Positions 1 through 8,591 are shown, counted from the stretch's first letter. The stretch is DNA of 31,413 nt from LLD-282 sp964395835 (GCA_964395835.1 CAYNBJ010000010.1:1-31413); one strand, 5' to 3'. Translations and numbers: made by a program. Notes: generated from the sequence alone by a model not told the origin.

Positions 1-16
1 CCAAGTTTTTTATTTC

Positions 17-48
17 AAAACCCTGATCAAAAGTCAGGGTTTTTTTTT
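17..48 (+). terminator. Rho-independent terminator of an upstream off-window gene
   Basis: A perfect 10-bp stem (17-26 with 34-43) closes a 7-nt loop and runs into a T tract ending at 48. The orientation ends a plus-strand transcript entering from the left. On the minus strand only four Ts follow the stem, so it would serve the ankyrin gene at 136-894 weakly at best. Confidence 0.8.
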
Positions 49-87
49 GCTTTCTATTTCTGGAATAGGATTTTGGCTGATACCGAT

Positions 88-111
88 CTGCTTTAGGCAT
101 ATATAAAGCAG
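88..111. other. Short inverted repeat downstream of ankyrin gene 1
   Basis: An 8-bp perfect stem (88-95 with 104-111, CTGCTTTA/TAAAGCAG) has an 8-nt loop. It lies just past the 3' end of the minus-strand gene at 136-894. No T tract follows on either strand, so it is at most a 3'-end stabilising hairpin. Confidence 0.3.
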
Positions 112-135
112 TCAAATCGTTCTGTCATCTTCCTG

Positions 136-894
136 CTAGGGATTGTTTTTTGGAGATCTCTGGTTGTTCGGTGAGATGTTGGTTGATTGTAGGGTTTCGT
201 TTGATGAAGGGGGCCTTACAGGTTCTTTTTTAGGAACGAGCTTGTGTTTCATGAGCAAAAATGCCATCTGAAACTGTCCATTAAAAAACGATAAAATGAT
301 GTCCAAGAAATTGATATTGTGTTTTTTGGTTCGCTCTAAAAAGAATTTGACTGTTCCTATGTCATCCCGTGGAATAGCCCAGGCCAGTATGCTTTTGCCA
401 ATATCTACATCGGCACCATGTTTATCTAAGAGATTGCGCACCCTGGTATCTCTATTGTAGAGCGCATGGAACAGCGCAGTCTCCTCGTTCTCTAGCGCAT
501 TAATATCTACATTTTTTTGTAAAAGAGCTTCTATAATAGGGCATACCTTATCTGTGAGATTCCCTGCTGTTATCCCTGATGGTGGCTCTAGAGTGCAAAA
601 ATAATGAAGTATTGGTTTGCCTACAATCCGAGTTCTTTGCACCACTTCTGGCTCGGCGTTTTCTATCAAATCGCAGATCTTCTGAAAATTGTCATGCTTG
701 TTCTGCGGATCCTTTTTCCACTCCATCACTAAGGTTATTACCTGTTCTCCCAGTTCGGTGTTTGCATTTTTTAGCATTTTTAGACCATTACATTGTATTA
801 AGGTTAAAAGACATATAGGATCGAATGATGATAAAATAAATATTTTTCGAAGAATTTTTATTATTCGTGTTTTATGAGATTTGGGAGATCTCAC
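136..894 (-). CDS. Ankyrin-repeat protein (252 aa)
   Basis: Ankyrin-type helices are visible between residues about 95 and 195: KPILHYF, VDINALENEETALFHAL, KHGADVDIGKSILAWAI and DIGTVKFFLE. The spacing suggests three to four degenerate repeats. The tail is polar and rich in Pro, Ser and Asn. The full frame opens with GTG at 894 and a basic-hydrophobic N-terminus lacking a clear Shine-Dalgarno. An internal ATG at 777 (MLKNANTELG) is an equally plausible start and would give 213 aa. Ankyrin repeats mediate protein-protein contacts, and in intracellular bacteria such proteins are often secreted effectors; that role is inference here. The gene stands alone, with no operon partner, in the same accessory region and orientation as the larger ankyrin gene at 1576-3330. 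No catalytic domain is seen. Confidence 0.7.
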   Translation of the reverse strand: MRSPKSHKTRIIKILRKIFILSSFDPICLLTLIQCNGLKMLKNANTELGEQVITLVMEWKKDPQNKHDNFQKICDLIENAEPEVVQRTRIVGKPILHYFCTLEPPSGITAGNLTDKVCPIIEALLQKNVDINALENEETALFHALYNRDTRVRNLLDKHGADVDIGKSILAWAIPRDDIGTVKFFLERTKKHNINFLDIILSFFNGQFQMAFLLMKHKLVPKKEPVRPPSSNETLQSTNISPNNQRSPKNNP

Positions 895-1372
895 TCATAA
901 AACATTTGTTTTAAATATCGCACATTTTGTGTAAACAATTTGTTATACACTGTGAGCATGTATTTTTTATATGAGTTTTGTGTGAGATATATATGTATTG
1001 AAACGATCATGGATATATTATGAGCATAACCACATTTTTATAAAAACATGAGCTGTTCCTTTGTATCTATTAAAAAATCAGAACAATATCGAATCATTCT
1101 GTAGTCCTACAATATGCTGCTGAGTCCAGGTCTTTTCAGATTTTTGGAAGCCCACTTTCTCGCCTTTCATCGAGGAAAAACGCTGATACAAGTGCAGCAA
1201 AGGCAGCCAACATCCTGTTTAGGAGAGATTAAAAATCCGATAGCTAAAGGATTATTCTATGTACAAACCGCTTGGATTGAGTGATGTTCAAATAAAAAGG
1301 AGATGGTATGTGTAAGGAATTTTACACTATTCAGTTGCTGAGAGATATTCTATGTGCTTGTGCTATCTGTTC
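895..1372. other. Intergenic stretch without a convincing gene
   Basis: About 480 bp, very AT-rich at its left end (895-1110), separates the first ankyrin gene from the repeat at 1373. It holds only very short open frames (described separately). I see no RNA gene, transposase or tRNA. It may be decayed coding sequence. Confidence 0.4.
1114..1284 (+). CDS. Doubtful small ORF (56 aa), possible gene remnant
   Basis: An ATG frame of 56 codons has a plausible amino-acid mix (LEAHFLAFHRGKTL, GEIKNPIAKGLFYVQ). It has no Shine-Dalgarno and no recognisable domain. It lies in the otherwise empty stretch between the first ankyrin gene and the left direct repeat. It may be a fragment of a decayed gene or chance. 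Confidence 0.2.
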   Translation: MLLSPGLFRFLEAHFLAFHRGKTLIQVQQRQPTSCLGEIKNPIAKGLFYVQTAWIE

Positions 1373-1388
1373 GAAAAATAGGAGATAG
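1308..1388 (+). CDS. Doubtful micro-ORF (26 aa) with strong ribosome binding site
   Basis: A 26-codon frame (MCKEFYTIQLLRDILC then ACAICSKNRR) begins 6 nt after AAAAAGGAG, one of the better Shine-Dalgarno sequences in this accessory region. Its last five codons lie inside the left direct repeat (1373-1513). It may be the 5' end of a gene truncated when the repeat arrived, or a true microprotein. No family is recognised. Confidence 0.25.
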   Translation: MCKEFYTIQLLRDILCACAICSKNRR

Positions 1389-1513
1389 CCTGATCTCTTT
1401 GATGCAAGAGAACAGGCCGATTCGATCGGGGGCTGAATGATTGTGAGGGCTTTTTTCTATGATGCAGGGTAAATGGATGCGTTTTTGCGATCTGCACATC
1501 AACAAATGCCAGA
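1373..1513. repeat. Left copy of 141-bp direct repeat flanking ankyrin gene 2
   Basis: This segment matches 3408-3548 over 141 bp with four substitutions by eye (about 97% identity) and the same orientation, at an offset of 2035 bp. It contains possible hairpins: CCTG..CTCTT with AAGAG..CAGG near 1388-1416, and CCGAT/ATCGG near 1417-1429. No long open frame runs through it and I do not recognise a known IS end. It lies just beyond the terminator of the ankyrin gene. Confidence 0.9.
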
Positions 1514-1526
1514 AATAGAAAAACAT

Positions 1527-1563
1527 CAAAAACCGCCCTATCAGCATAATTCGGCGGTTTTTG
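1527..1563 (-). terminator. Terminator of ankyrin gene 2
   Basis: An 11-bp perfect stem (1527-1537 with 1553-1563, AAAACCGCC/GGCGGTTTT core) with a 15-nt loop lies 13 nt past the stop codon at 1576. Read on the minus strand it ends in GGCGGTTTTTGATGTTTTT, a normal intrinsic terminator shape. A five-T run on the other strand could make it weakly bidirectional. Confidence 0.75.
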
Positions 1564-1575
1564 AGTCAGATGTTA

Positions 1576-3330
1576 TTATTGCCGATTTGCTTGGCGCTTG
1601 GTTTCAACAACAGATTGATCTGATGGGCTCTGTCTTTTGTTCTGTGGCTTGTCGCTTGACTTGGGATTTTTATGGGAAAAGACGAGATGTGTCGAGCGAC
1701 CCTTTTTTTCGGAGCGATAGATGAGTCCCTCGTGTTTGTGGAACCTTTTTTTCAATTTTTTGGTTTTTTCCACATTTTTTTGGGCATCAAAGTCAGATGT
1801 GTTTAAAGATTGATTAGTGTTTTCATCTTTTCTTTCAAAGAGCTGTTTGAAGAAATTCAGAGATTGGTCCCATTGTTTTTGCTTCATCCAGTGTTTGGTA
1901 GTCTTCCAAGAGAGGCGGATTCCTTTTTTAATTCCGCATTGGAAATAATATTTTCGCAATTCTGTTTTATTGATAGAAGGGTGAAACTGAACGATGAGTT
2001 GTGCGATATCTGGATGTCCGCTGTCTAGGGCAATTCTCAATGCTCTGTGACCTTTTTTGTTTTTCAAATTGATATCAGCCCCTGCTTTGAGCAGGGTTTT
2101 TACGATAGCGTAATTTCCGCTTCGAGCAGCTATGCTGAGGGCCGATTCATCTTCATTGTTGAGTGCGTCAATGTTGTTGGGGTTTTTTTCTAATAACCAG
2201 GTGACTATCTCGGGGTTTCCATTACGAGCTGCAAGCATGAGAGGAGTCTCACCGGCACTATTTTTAGAATCGATCTTCAAGCCTTTTTGTATATATTGCT
2301 CACACAGAGATTCGTGACCATAGAGAGCAGCAATATGTAGAAGATTATTGCCTTCATTATCCTTAATATCTTTTATTTGTTCTTCTTGAAGAGATTGGAG
2401 AGCTGCTTTATTGCCCCATGCCGTCTGGATCAGTGCCTTAAGATTCGCAGGACAGCGATCATCAATGTTCTGTGTCTGGAATGGTATCTTCTCAAATAAC
2501 TTGATTATTATTTGTTTGTGGTTCTTTCTTGCTGCTTCTTTGAGAGTCTCATATAAATTTAAGTACGCCTTTTCTGTGTAATTGAGATCGAACGGCTGAG
2601 AAGAAGAGTCTTTAAAGCATGCATCAAGAATATCCTCACAAGTTTCGGTGTGACCATTTAGCATCGCTAGCAGCAAATATCTTGTTTGGTCAACAGGGGG
2701 AAGCGCAATTGAGTTCGTAGCGAAAAATTTACCAATGCAAACAAGAATGTCCTTATGCCCATTTTTTGCAGCTGACAAAAACGCCGCGATTCTATTGAGT
2801 TCATTGCTTTTATCAAGTAAAAGAGAAACAATATCGAGATGGCCATGAGCTGCCGCAATCTCAATAGGAGACCGCTTAAGCGTGGTCAGAGCGTTGATAG
2901 TGTCGATGTCAGACTTCTCTAATAGAGCCTCAACAACCGCTGTATGCCCCTTCTCGGCAGCACAAAAAAGAGGTGTCTTGTCAGCATTGTTTTGTATATT
3001 GAGCGTTTTACATGCAGGTGCATCACTTAAGAAAGCTCTGACCATCTCCAGATCGCCCATTGCAGCTGCGAGCAGGAGGGGAGTGTCCCCATTTTTGTTT
3101 TTGTCGTGCAATCCTATATTTTGACATCTGTCATGGCTTAAAAGCACTCCAACTAAATGTCTCCTTTTGTATAGCACTGCAATGTGCAGTAGAGTGTTAC
3201 TGTCCTCATCTTTATAACAAATTTGACTGTCGTATGCATCGTCGAGGTTGTTCCACAGTCCCCAAGCGGAGGTATTGCTCTGACACCGCGAATATAATGC
3301 ACTATTCCCGAATAAAAATACTGGAAACAT
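1576..3330 (-). CDS. Large ankyrin-repeat protein, candidate host-interaction effector (584 aa)
   Basis: About eleven ankyrin repeats span residues ~44-447; clear ones include TPLLLAAAMGDLEMV, TPLFCAAEKGHTAVVEALL, SPIEIAAAHGHLDIV, NLLHIAALYGHESL, TPLMLAARNGNPEIV and GADINLKNKKGHRALRIAL. Repeats 5-7 are degenerate. Residues ~448-584 form a non-ankyrin, strongly basic, Lys/Ser/Gln-rich tail without a recognised domain. The start is set at ATG 3330 because AGGAG lies 8 nt upstream of it on the minus strand; the upstream in-frame GTG at 3339 overlaps that Shine-Dalgarno. The gene has its own terminator (1527-1563) and is bracketed by 141-bp direct repeats, so gene and signals form one unit. Ankyrin proteins bind partner proteins and are common secreted effectors of intracellular bacteria. 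No secretion signal is certain, so effector status is inference. Confidence 0.85.
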   Translation of the reverse strand: MFPVFLFGNSALYSRCQSNTSAWGLWNNLDDAYDSQICYKDEDSNTLLHIAVLYKRRHLVGVLLSHDRCQNIGLHDKNKNGDTPLLLAAAMGDLEMVRAFLSDAPACKTLNIQNNADKTPLFCAAEKGHTAVVEALLEKSDIDTINALTTLKRSPIEIAAAHGHLDIVSLLLDKSNELNRIAAFLSAAKNGHKDILVCIGKFFATNSIALPPVDQTRYLLLAMLNGHTETCEDILDACFKDSSSQPFDLNYTEKAYLNLYETLKEAARKNHKQIIIKLFEKIPFQTQNIDDRCPANLKALIQTAWGNKAALQSLQEEQIKDIKDNEGNNLLHIAALYGHESLCEQYIQKGLKIDSKNSAGETPLMLAARNGNPEIVTWLLEKNPNNIDALNNEDESALSIAARSGNYAIVKTLLKAGADINLKNKKGHRALRIALDSGHPDIAQLIVQFHPSINKTELRKYYFQCGIKKGIRLSWKTTKHWMKQKQWDQSLNFFKQLFERKDENTNQSLNTSDFDAQKNVEKTKKLKKRFHKHEGLIYRSEKKGRSTHLVFSHKNPKSSDKPQNKRQSPSDQSVVETKRQANRQ

Positions 3331-3407
3331 ACCACGCACTCCTCTATTATTTTAGATTTATCATTTTGATAAAAATCATATAGGATCGTTTTTATTAAAA
3401 ATTCACA

Positions 3408-3548
3408 GAAAAATAGGAAATAGCCTGATATCTTTGACGCAAGAGAACAGGCCGATTCGATCGGAGGCTGAATGATTGTGAGGGCTTTTTTCTATGATGC
3501 AGGGTAAATGGATGCGTTTTTGCGATCTGCACATCAACAAATGCCAGA
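3408..3548. repeat. Right copy of 141-bp direct repeat flanking ankyrin gene 2
   Basis: Second copy of the sequence at 1373-1513, same orientation, four substitutions by eye. It sits between the start of the ankyrin gene and the cytochrome c gene. Immediately outside it the two copies diverge abruptly on both sides. A 31-codon frame (3508-3603, starting MDAFLRSAHQQMP) begins in this copy and leaves it, but has no known similarity. Confidence 0.9.
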
Positions 3549-3620
3549 CTATGATGCTGTGATTGGTGTTTTTTGTGCTATTGTTGATGATACATCTTTA
3601 TAGAAAAAACCTAGGTTTCT

Positions 3621-4259
3621 ATGGTGTTTTTGTTATTGCATTTTTTTTTCTTATCTGGATTTGGCGTGATTCTGCCGTGCGCTGCTGATGAAATGACAGT
3701 TGCGCTTGAAGAGACAGTGGCTAGTCAAAATACTCCTGAATTTTGTAGTACCTGTCACAGTGCACAGAGTGATGCTTCCGTGGATCGCTCAGTCCCATTG
3801 CTGCAGGGGCAATATCCAGATTATCTGTATAAACAGTTGGAGCATTTTGCACAGAGCGAGCGTGGTCCAAGAAATCATCCTCTTATGACATCAATTGCAC
3901 AATCACTGAACACAGAAGAGAAAAAACACTTATCGTTGTATTACGGTACACAGAAACATATCAATCAAAAAACAATCAATGATGACATACTGTTAGAAAA
4001 AGGGCGACGACTCTATATGGGTGGAGATTTTGAAAAACATATACCCGCATGTGCTGCATGTCATCATCCTCGAGGTCTTGGAAATCAACCAGCATCGTAT
4101 CCTTTTTTGGCACATCAAAATGCTGAATATCTTATTAATCAATTACAATATTATCGCTCAAAGGAACGTATACATCCGGTTATGAATCTGGTAGCAAAAG
4201 CTTTAACTGATGAGCAAATACAATCTGTGGCATACTATATTCAAGGATTACAGCCCTAA
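3621..4259 (+). CDS. Diheme cytochrome c4-type protein (212 aa)
   Basis: A signal peptide (residues 1 to ~22, hydrophobic stretch ending near CAADE) directs it to the periplasm. Two class I cytochrome c halves follow. The first has CSTCH at 42-46 with a likely distal Met in HPLM (Met89). The second has CAACH at 144-148 with Met178 in HPVM. Both halves carry the Y(L/I)..QL.(H/Y)(F/Y) helix that marks c4/c553-type cytochromes, and length matches c4. It should shuttle electrons from the bc1 complex to a terminal oxidase. The next gene, a DsbA-like thiol protein, starts 3 bp after its stop; the c4-dsbA order is also found in pseudomonads. Its ATG lacks a strong Shine-Dalgarno. Cytochrome maturation genes are not in the window. 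Confidence 0.85.
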   Translation: MVFLLLHFFFLSGFGVILPCAADEMTVALEETVASQNTPEFCSTCHSAQSDASVDRSVPLLQGQYPDYLYKQLEHFAQSERGPRNHPLMTSIAQSLNTEEKKHLSLYYGTQKHINQKTINDDILLEKGRRLYMGGDFEKHIPACAACHHPRGLGNQPASYPFLAHQNAEYLINQLQYYRSKERIHPVMNLVAKALTDEQIQSVAYYIQGLQP

Positions 4260-4262
4260 ATT

Positions 4263-4877
4263 ATGAGTATGAATGATTTTTTTAAAACTGGCTTAATAGT
4301 TGTGTCTTTATTTTTGACTGTTTGTCAGGCACAAAGTGATATTCAAAAATTTTTGATTCGTTCGGCAGTCAGTGAAAATGATCCGGTTGTTGTTTCTTAT
4401 GTGTTTTCATTTCAATGTAAAGGCTGTGCACAGCTATTCGATCTTTTAAAAAATGATTTCGAGACTATGAATCCCTACCTCCATACCTATCCCTTGATTA
4501 AGAATCATCAAGGGAAGATTTTATTAAAAGCTTATTTGGCGGGGAAAAAATATGATGCACCTCTTTCTTTTTATGAGAATCTTTATCGCTCAGGTGAGAA
4601 AGTTTTTCACCAAAAAGATCTCAAAGATCTGGTGAATAGTTTAGCGGATGCTCCTACAAATGCATGGGATACGATTTCTTATGCTGAGGTCCAAAACCTG
4701 CTCGATCGTTCCTTAGGTTTCTTGAAAGAGACTCAGGTGAAACAAATACCTGCTTTGTATATACAGGGACCCTTAGGTGTATATTGCTTATCTCCGACAG
4801 AGGATCTCAAAATTCAAGATATTCCCGGCATTTTGAACTATATTCTTGACTTACAAAACCAAGAAAAAAAAGAGTAG
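4263..4877 (+). CDS. DsbA-like periplasmic thiol-disulfide oxidoreductase (204 aa)
   Basis: An N-terminal hydrophobic segment (residues ~9-24, ending CQAQS) is a signal peptide or lipoprotein-like leader. The thioredoxin-fold active site is CKGC at 52-55, in the context FSFQCKGCAQL. The cis-proline is in KQIPALYI (Pro163). Between them lies an insertion of the helical size expected for DsbA. The family oxidises or isomerises cysteines of exported proteins. CKGC departs from the CPHC of E. coli DsbA, which may change redox potential. A further cysteine lies near the C-terminus (VYC). It is co-transcribed with the upstream cytochrome c4 (3-bp gap), and glmU begins 2 bp after its stop. Identity as DsbA rather than another DsbA-family thioredoxin is likely but not certain. 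Confidence 0.75.
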   Translation: MSMNDFFKTGLIVVSLFLTVCQAQSDIQKFLIRSAVSENDPVVVSYVFSFQCKGCAQLFDLLKNDFETMNPYLHTYPLIKNHQGKILLKAYLAGKKYDAPLSFYENLYRSGEKVFHQKDLKDLVNSLADAPTNAWDTISYAEVQNLLDRSLGFLKETQVKQIPALYIQGPLGVYCLSPTEDLKIQDIPGILNYILDLQNQEKKE

Positions 4878-4879
4878 AC

Positions 4880-6232
4880 ATGCAGAGTCTTTGTTTCGAA
4901 CATCTGAGTATAGCGATTTTCGCTGCTGGCCAATCTTCTCGTTTTCCGTATCCTTTGGGCAAAATAGCATATCCTCTTGATGAGAAGCCCATTTTACTGC
5001 ACTCTGTAGACAAAGCTCTTGAAAGAAATTATAGAGAAATCTTATTGATTCTCTCTTCAAAAAATTTCGATTGGCTCCAAAAGACCTATCCTGAGTATTT
5101 GCGCTGCCCCTCGATTCAGATCGTTATACAGCATGTTCCTTTAGGAACAGGTGATGCTCTCAGGCTTGCACTCAATGCTACCCAGCAGTCCAGGCTTTTA
5201 ATTATGCATGCAGATTGCCCCTTAGTCTCTTTTGAAGTGTGTGATCGCTTATCGCAGTCTTGTGCGCCTGCAGCTCTTGCGACAAGTGTGCATCCCTTTC
5301 CTCGGGGATATGGCCGAATTATGCGAGATAAAAAAGATTTTCTTGGTATTGTGGAAGAAAAAGAAATAGCTTTTGGGGAGCTCTCTTTATCTGAAATTAA
5401 TTGCGGAGTTTATTGTTTCGATGTCTCAATGATCCAAGATTACCTTCATTTAATCCATCAGGATCATGCTAAAAATGAATATTATTTGACTGATTTATGG
5501 GCACCTGGTTCACCATTGGTGGAAAAAACTGAAATCTGTTTTTTTGAAAACTATCGTCAGTTTCAAGGGATTAATACTTGGGAAGATTTTGAGCTGGCAG
5601 AACAGTACTACTATCAACAAAGACGTTATCAGGCTGTGTGCCAAGGTGCTGTTCTTTCTCAGGTCAACACTGTGTTTTTTAAAGGCCAGTTGCCGATTTT
5701 AGAGCAGGGAACGCAGATAAGAGGTCCAGTCGTTTTGCGTAATCACAATATTCTCAAGACAGACTCACAAATTCATCCTTTTTCTTATCTCGATACAGTG
5801 CAGATTGGAGCCAAGAGCATTGTTGGGCCTTTTACCGCTTTATCTCAATCAACCTCAATTGGTTCATCTTGTGAGATTGGCTCTTTTGTCGAGATTAAAC
5901 GCTCCTCCCTTGATCAAAATACTAAAGCAAAACATTTTGCATATTTAGCAGATTGTACGATAGGTAAAAAATGTAATATTGCTGCTTTTGTTGTCACATG
6001 TAATTATGATGGGCATAAAAAGCATACTGTCTGTATTGAGGATGAAGTGTTTATAGGCGCCAGTTCTCAGTTGGTGGCGCCTTTAAAAATTGGATATAAA
6101 GCTTATGTTGGAGCTGCAACTTTGGTCACTGAAGATGTCCCATGTGCTACTCTGTTAACACGGAGAGCAGCAAGTAGACTGCGTGCTTTTGATAAAGAGA
6201 GGTTTTTATGTGTGGAATCGTCGCAGCCATAG
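4880..6232 (+). CDS. glmU: Bifunctional GlmU: N-acetylglucosamine-1-P uridyltransferase / glucosamine-1-P acetyltransferase (450 aa)
   Basis: It makes UDP-GlcNAc for peptidoglycan and LPS in two steps. The N-terminal nucleotidyltransferase carries FAAGQSSRF (14-22) with Lys28, QHVPLGTGDA (84-93), the metal-binding HADCPL (110-115), GYGRI (143-147), EINCGVY (172-178) and NEYYLTDL (199-206). The C-terminal left-handed beta-helix (~270-425) has the acetyltransferase signature KHFAYLADCTIG (351-362; His352 aligns with the catalytic His), CNYDG (374-378) and AATLVTEDVP. Motifs are eroded relative to E. coli (LAAGxGTRM has become FAAGQSSRF) but charged catalytic residues survive. glmS overlaps its 3' end by 25 bp, the expected functional pair. 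It may be co-transcribed with the upstream DsbA-like gene (2-bp gap). Confidence 0.92.
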   Translation: MQSLCFEHLSIAIFAAGQSSRFPYPLGKIAYPLDEKPILLHSVDKALERNYREILLILSSKNFDWLQKTYPEYLRCPSIQIVIQHVPLGTGDALRLALNATQQSRLLIMHADCPLVSFEVCDRLSQSCAPAALATSVHPFPRGYGRIMRDKKDFLGIVEEKEIAFGELSLSEINCGVYCFDVSMIQDYLHLIHQDHAKNEYYLTDLWAPGSPLVEKTEICFFENYRQFQGINTWEDFELAEQYYYQQRRYQAVCQGAVLSQVNTVFFKGQLPILEQGTQIRGPVVLRNHNILKTDSQIHPFSYLDTVQIGAKSIVGPFTALSQSTSIGSSCEIGSFVEIKRSSLDQNTKAKHFAYLADCTIGKKCNIAAFVVTCNYDGHKKHTVCIEDEVFIGASSQLVAPLKIGYKAYVGAATLVTEDVPCATLLTRRAASRLRAFDKERFLCVESSQP

Positions 6233-7965
6233 GAGGGTCTCAGTGTTTAGCTCAGTGGTTGCATCAGGGACTGACCGCTTTAGAATACAGGGGTTATGAT
6301 TCTTTTGGAATTGCTTTTCAAGAGAGTGCAGGTTCAGTTTTTTTTCATAAACATCTGGGTGCTCCTTCTGATTTTGAACAGATTTTAGATCTGAAGCAGG
6401 AGGCGCTTTTAGGTCTTGGTCATACGCGCTGGGCTACACATGGAGCCGTCTCCTTGCAAAATGCTCATCCTCATCAATGGAAAGATGCATGCGATCATCT
6501 GTCATTGGTGCACAATGGCGTCGTGGAAAATCTTTTAGCGATTCAAGAACAGATTCTTCCTCAGATTCGAGATCAGCTGATCTCCCAAACAGATTCAGAG
6601 CGCATTTTGGGATTGATTGCCACATATCGCGCCCACGGATGCGATATGTGGCAATCCATATCTCGAGCTCTTGGTAAAATCGTGGGTAGTTATGCTCTTG
6701 TGATCGCAGACTGGAAGGGGCAAAATCTTTTTATAGCTGCTAAAGATTTACCTCTCTATCTTTCTTGTGCAGAGAATACCTTTTTTATTTCTTCCGATCT
6801 GGCAGCATTGCCTCATTTGTGCACAGAAGCTGTGATGCTTTCTCATGATATGTGGTGCTTGAATCTCGAAAATATTTCTCAGCAATACAATTCAATACGA
6901 ACTGAGGCAGGTCAAAATATCTTTGTGTTATCACGATCTCAAGAAACGACTTTTTTAAAAGAAACCACGTATTTTGAACAAGAAATGCTTGCTCAAAAAG
7001 AGCTCTTATCAGACATTTTAGATCAAAACACAGAAGATCTTTTTAAAGATGCGCAGGAAATCCATTTTGTAGGTTGTGGCTCATCTTTTTTTGCAGCGTC
7101 ATTTATGGTTCCTTTTTTTATTCAGAATATGAAAATACCCGTACATGCTTTTCTCGCTTCAGATTATCGAGATATTCCTCCTTTAGTGAAAGAGCATTCT
7201 TATTTGGTCGCGCTTTCTCAATCAGGAGAAACTGCAGATATTCTGGGATTGATGCGAGAACATGGACATAAATATGAAAAAACAATAGCTCTTACGAATC
7301 GCTCTGCATCCTCGTTAACGAGGCAGGTTGATCAGACTATTTTGCTCAATATTGGTCCAGAATATAGTGTTGCTGCAACAAAAAGTTTTACCGCTCAAAT
7401 TTTACATCTGACACGCTGCGCACCCTCTTTATGGAATTTAGGAATTGCACCCAATCAGTTATATACACTGCTTGAGTCTGTTTTATCCGATCAAACCTGG
7501 CAAGAATGGGCCAAAGATATGATCTCAGACGGGCCTCTGATTTTGCTCGCAAGGGGTTATTTTTTTCCCATAGCGCAGGAAAGCTGTTTAAAAATTCGTG
7601 AGCTTTCCTATAAAAACGCTTTTGCAATTCACAGCGGAGAGTTGAAACATGGATCATTAGCTTTAATTGATTCTCATGTAGATGTCTTGCTGTATTTAGC
7701 ACATGATACATCTTTTGAGAAAAATCTGATTGCTGCTCAGGAAGTTATTGCCAGAGGAGGGCGATTAAAAGTGATTTCCGAACTTCAAGGCCATCTTGGA
7801 CTGCCTGTTTCTTGTACTCACTCTATTATGCAATCAGATTCCATGATTATTAAAGGATTGGTTTTTTCCTGTATTGGGCAGATGCTTGCTTTTTGGATGG
7901 CGCAGCATAGGGGGTGTAATATTGATAAGCCAAGAAATTTGGCAAAATCAGTGACAGTTGATTAA
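6208..7965 (+). CDS. glmS: Glutamine-fructose-6-phosphate aminotransferase (isomerizing), GlmS (585 aa)
   Basis: It converts fructose-6-P and glutamine to glucosamine-6-P, the entry to UDP-GlcNAc. It begins MCGIVAAIGG, so Cys2 is the glutaminase nucleophile; GHTRWATHG and HNGVVEN complete the class II amidotransferase site. Two SIS domains follow, with GCGSSFFAASF, SQSGETADIL and the isomerase segment around ELSYKNAFAIHSGELKHG. The C-terminus DKPRNLAKSVTVD is the family hallmark that caps the active site. At 585 aa it is about 24 residues shorter than E. coli GlmS. The start is fixed by the mandatory Met-Cys and by AGAGAGG 5-6 nt upstream, inside the end of glmU. No glmS ribozyme is possible given the overlap. 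Confidence 0.96.
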   Translation: MCGIVAAIGGSQCLAQWLHQGLTALEYRGYDSFGIAFQESAGSVFFHKHLGAPSDFEQILDLKQEALLGLGHTRWATHGAVSLQNAHPHQWKDACDHLSLVHNGVVENLLAIQEQILPQIRDQLISQTDSERILGLIATYRAHGCDMWQSISRALGKIVGSYALVIADWKGQNLFIAAKDLPLYLSCAENTFFISSDLAALPHLCTEAVMLSHDMWCLNLENISQQYNSIRTEAGQNIFVLSRSQETTFLKETTYFEQEMLAQKELLSDILDQNTEDLFKDAQEIHFVGCGSSFFAASFMVPFFIQNMKIPVHAFLASDYRDIPPLVKEHSYLVALSQSGETADILGLMREHGHKYEKTIALTNRSASSLTRQVDQTILLNIGPEYSVAATKSFTAQILHLTRCAPSLWNLGIAPNQLYTLLESVLSDQTWQEWAKDMISDGPLILLARGYFFPIAQESCLKIRELSYKNAFAIHSGELKHGSLALIDSHVDVLLYLAHDTSFEKNLIAAQEVIARGGRLKVISELQGHLGLPVSCTHSIMQSDSMIIKGLVFSCIGQMLAFWMAQHRGCNIDKPRNLAKSVTVD

Positions 7966-7977
7966 AGGGATTGAAAC

Positions 7978-8591
<614 letters not shown>

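Noticed and set aside
1350..1547. Minus-strand 65-aa frame across the left repeat, possible transposase remnant
   Set aside because: No DDE or HTH motif; the right copy lacks the same reading, so it is not a conserved coding element.
1473..1724. Plus-strand 83-aa frame starting in the left repeat
   Set aside because: Most of it is antisense to the ankyrin gene's 3' end and its terminator, and it has no family or ribosome site.
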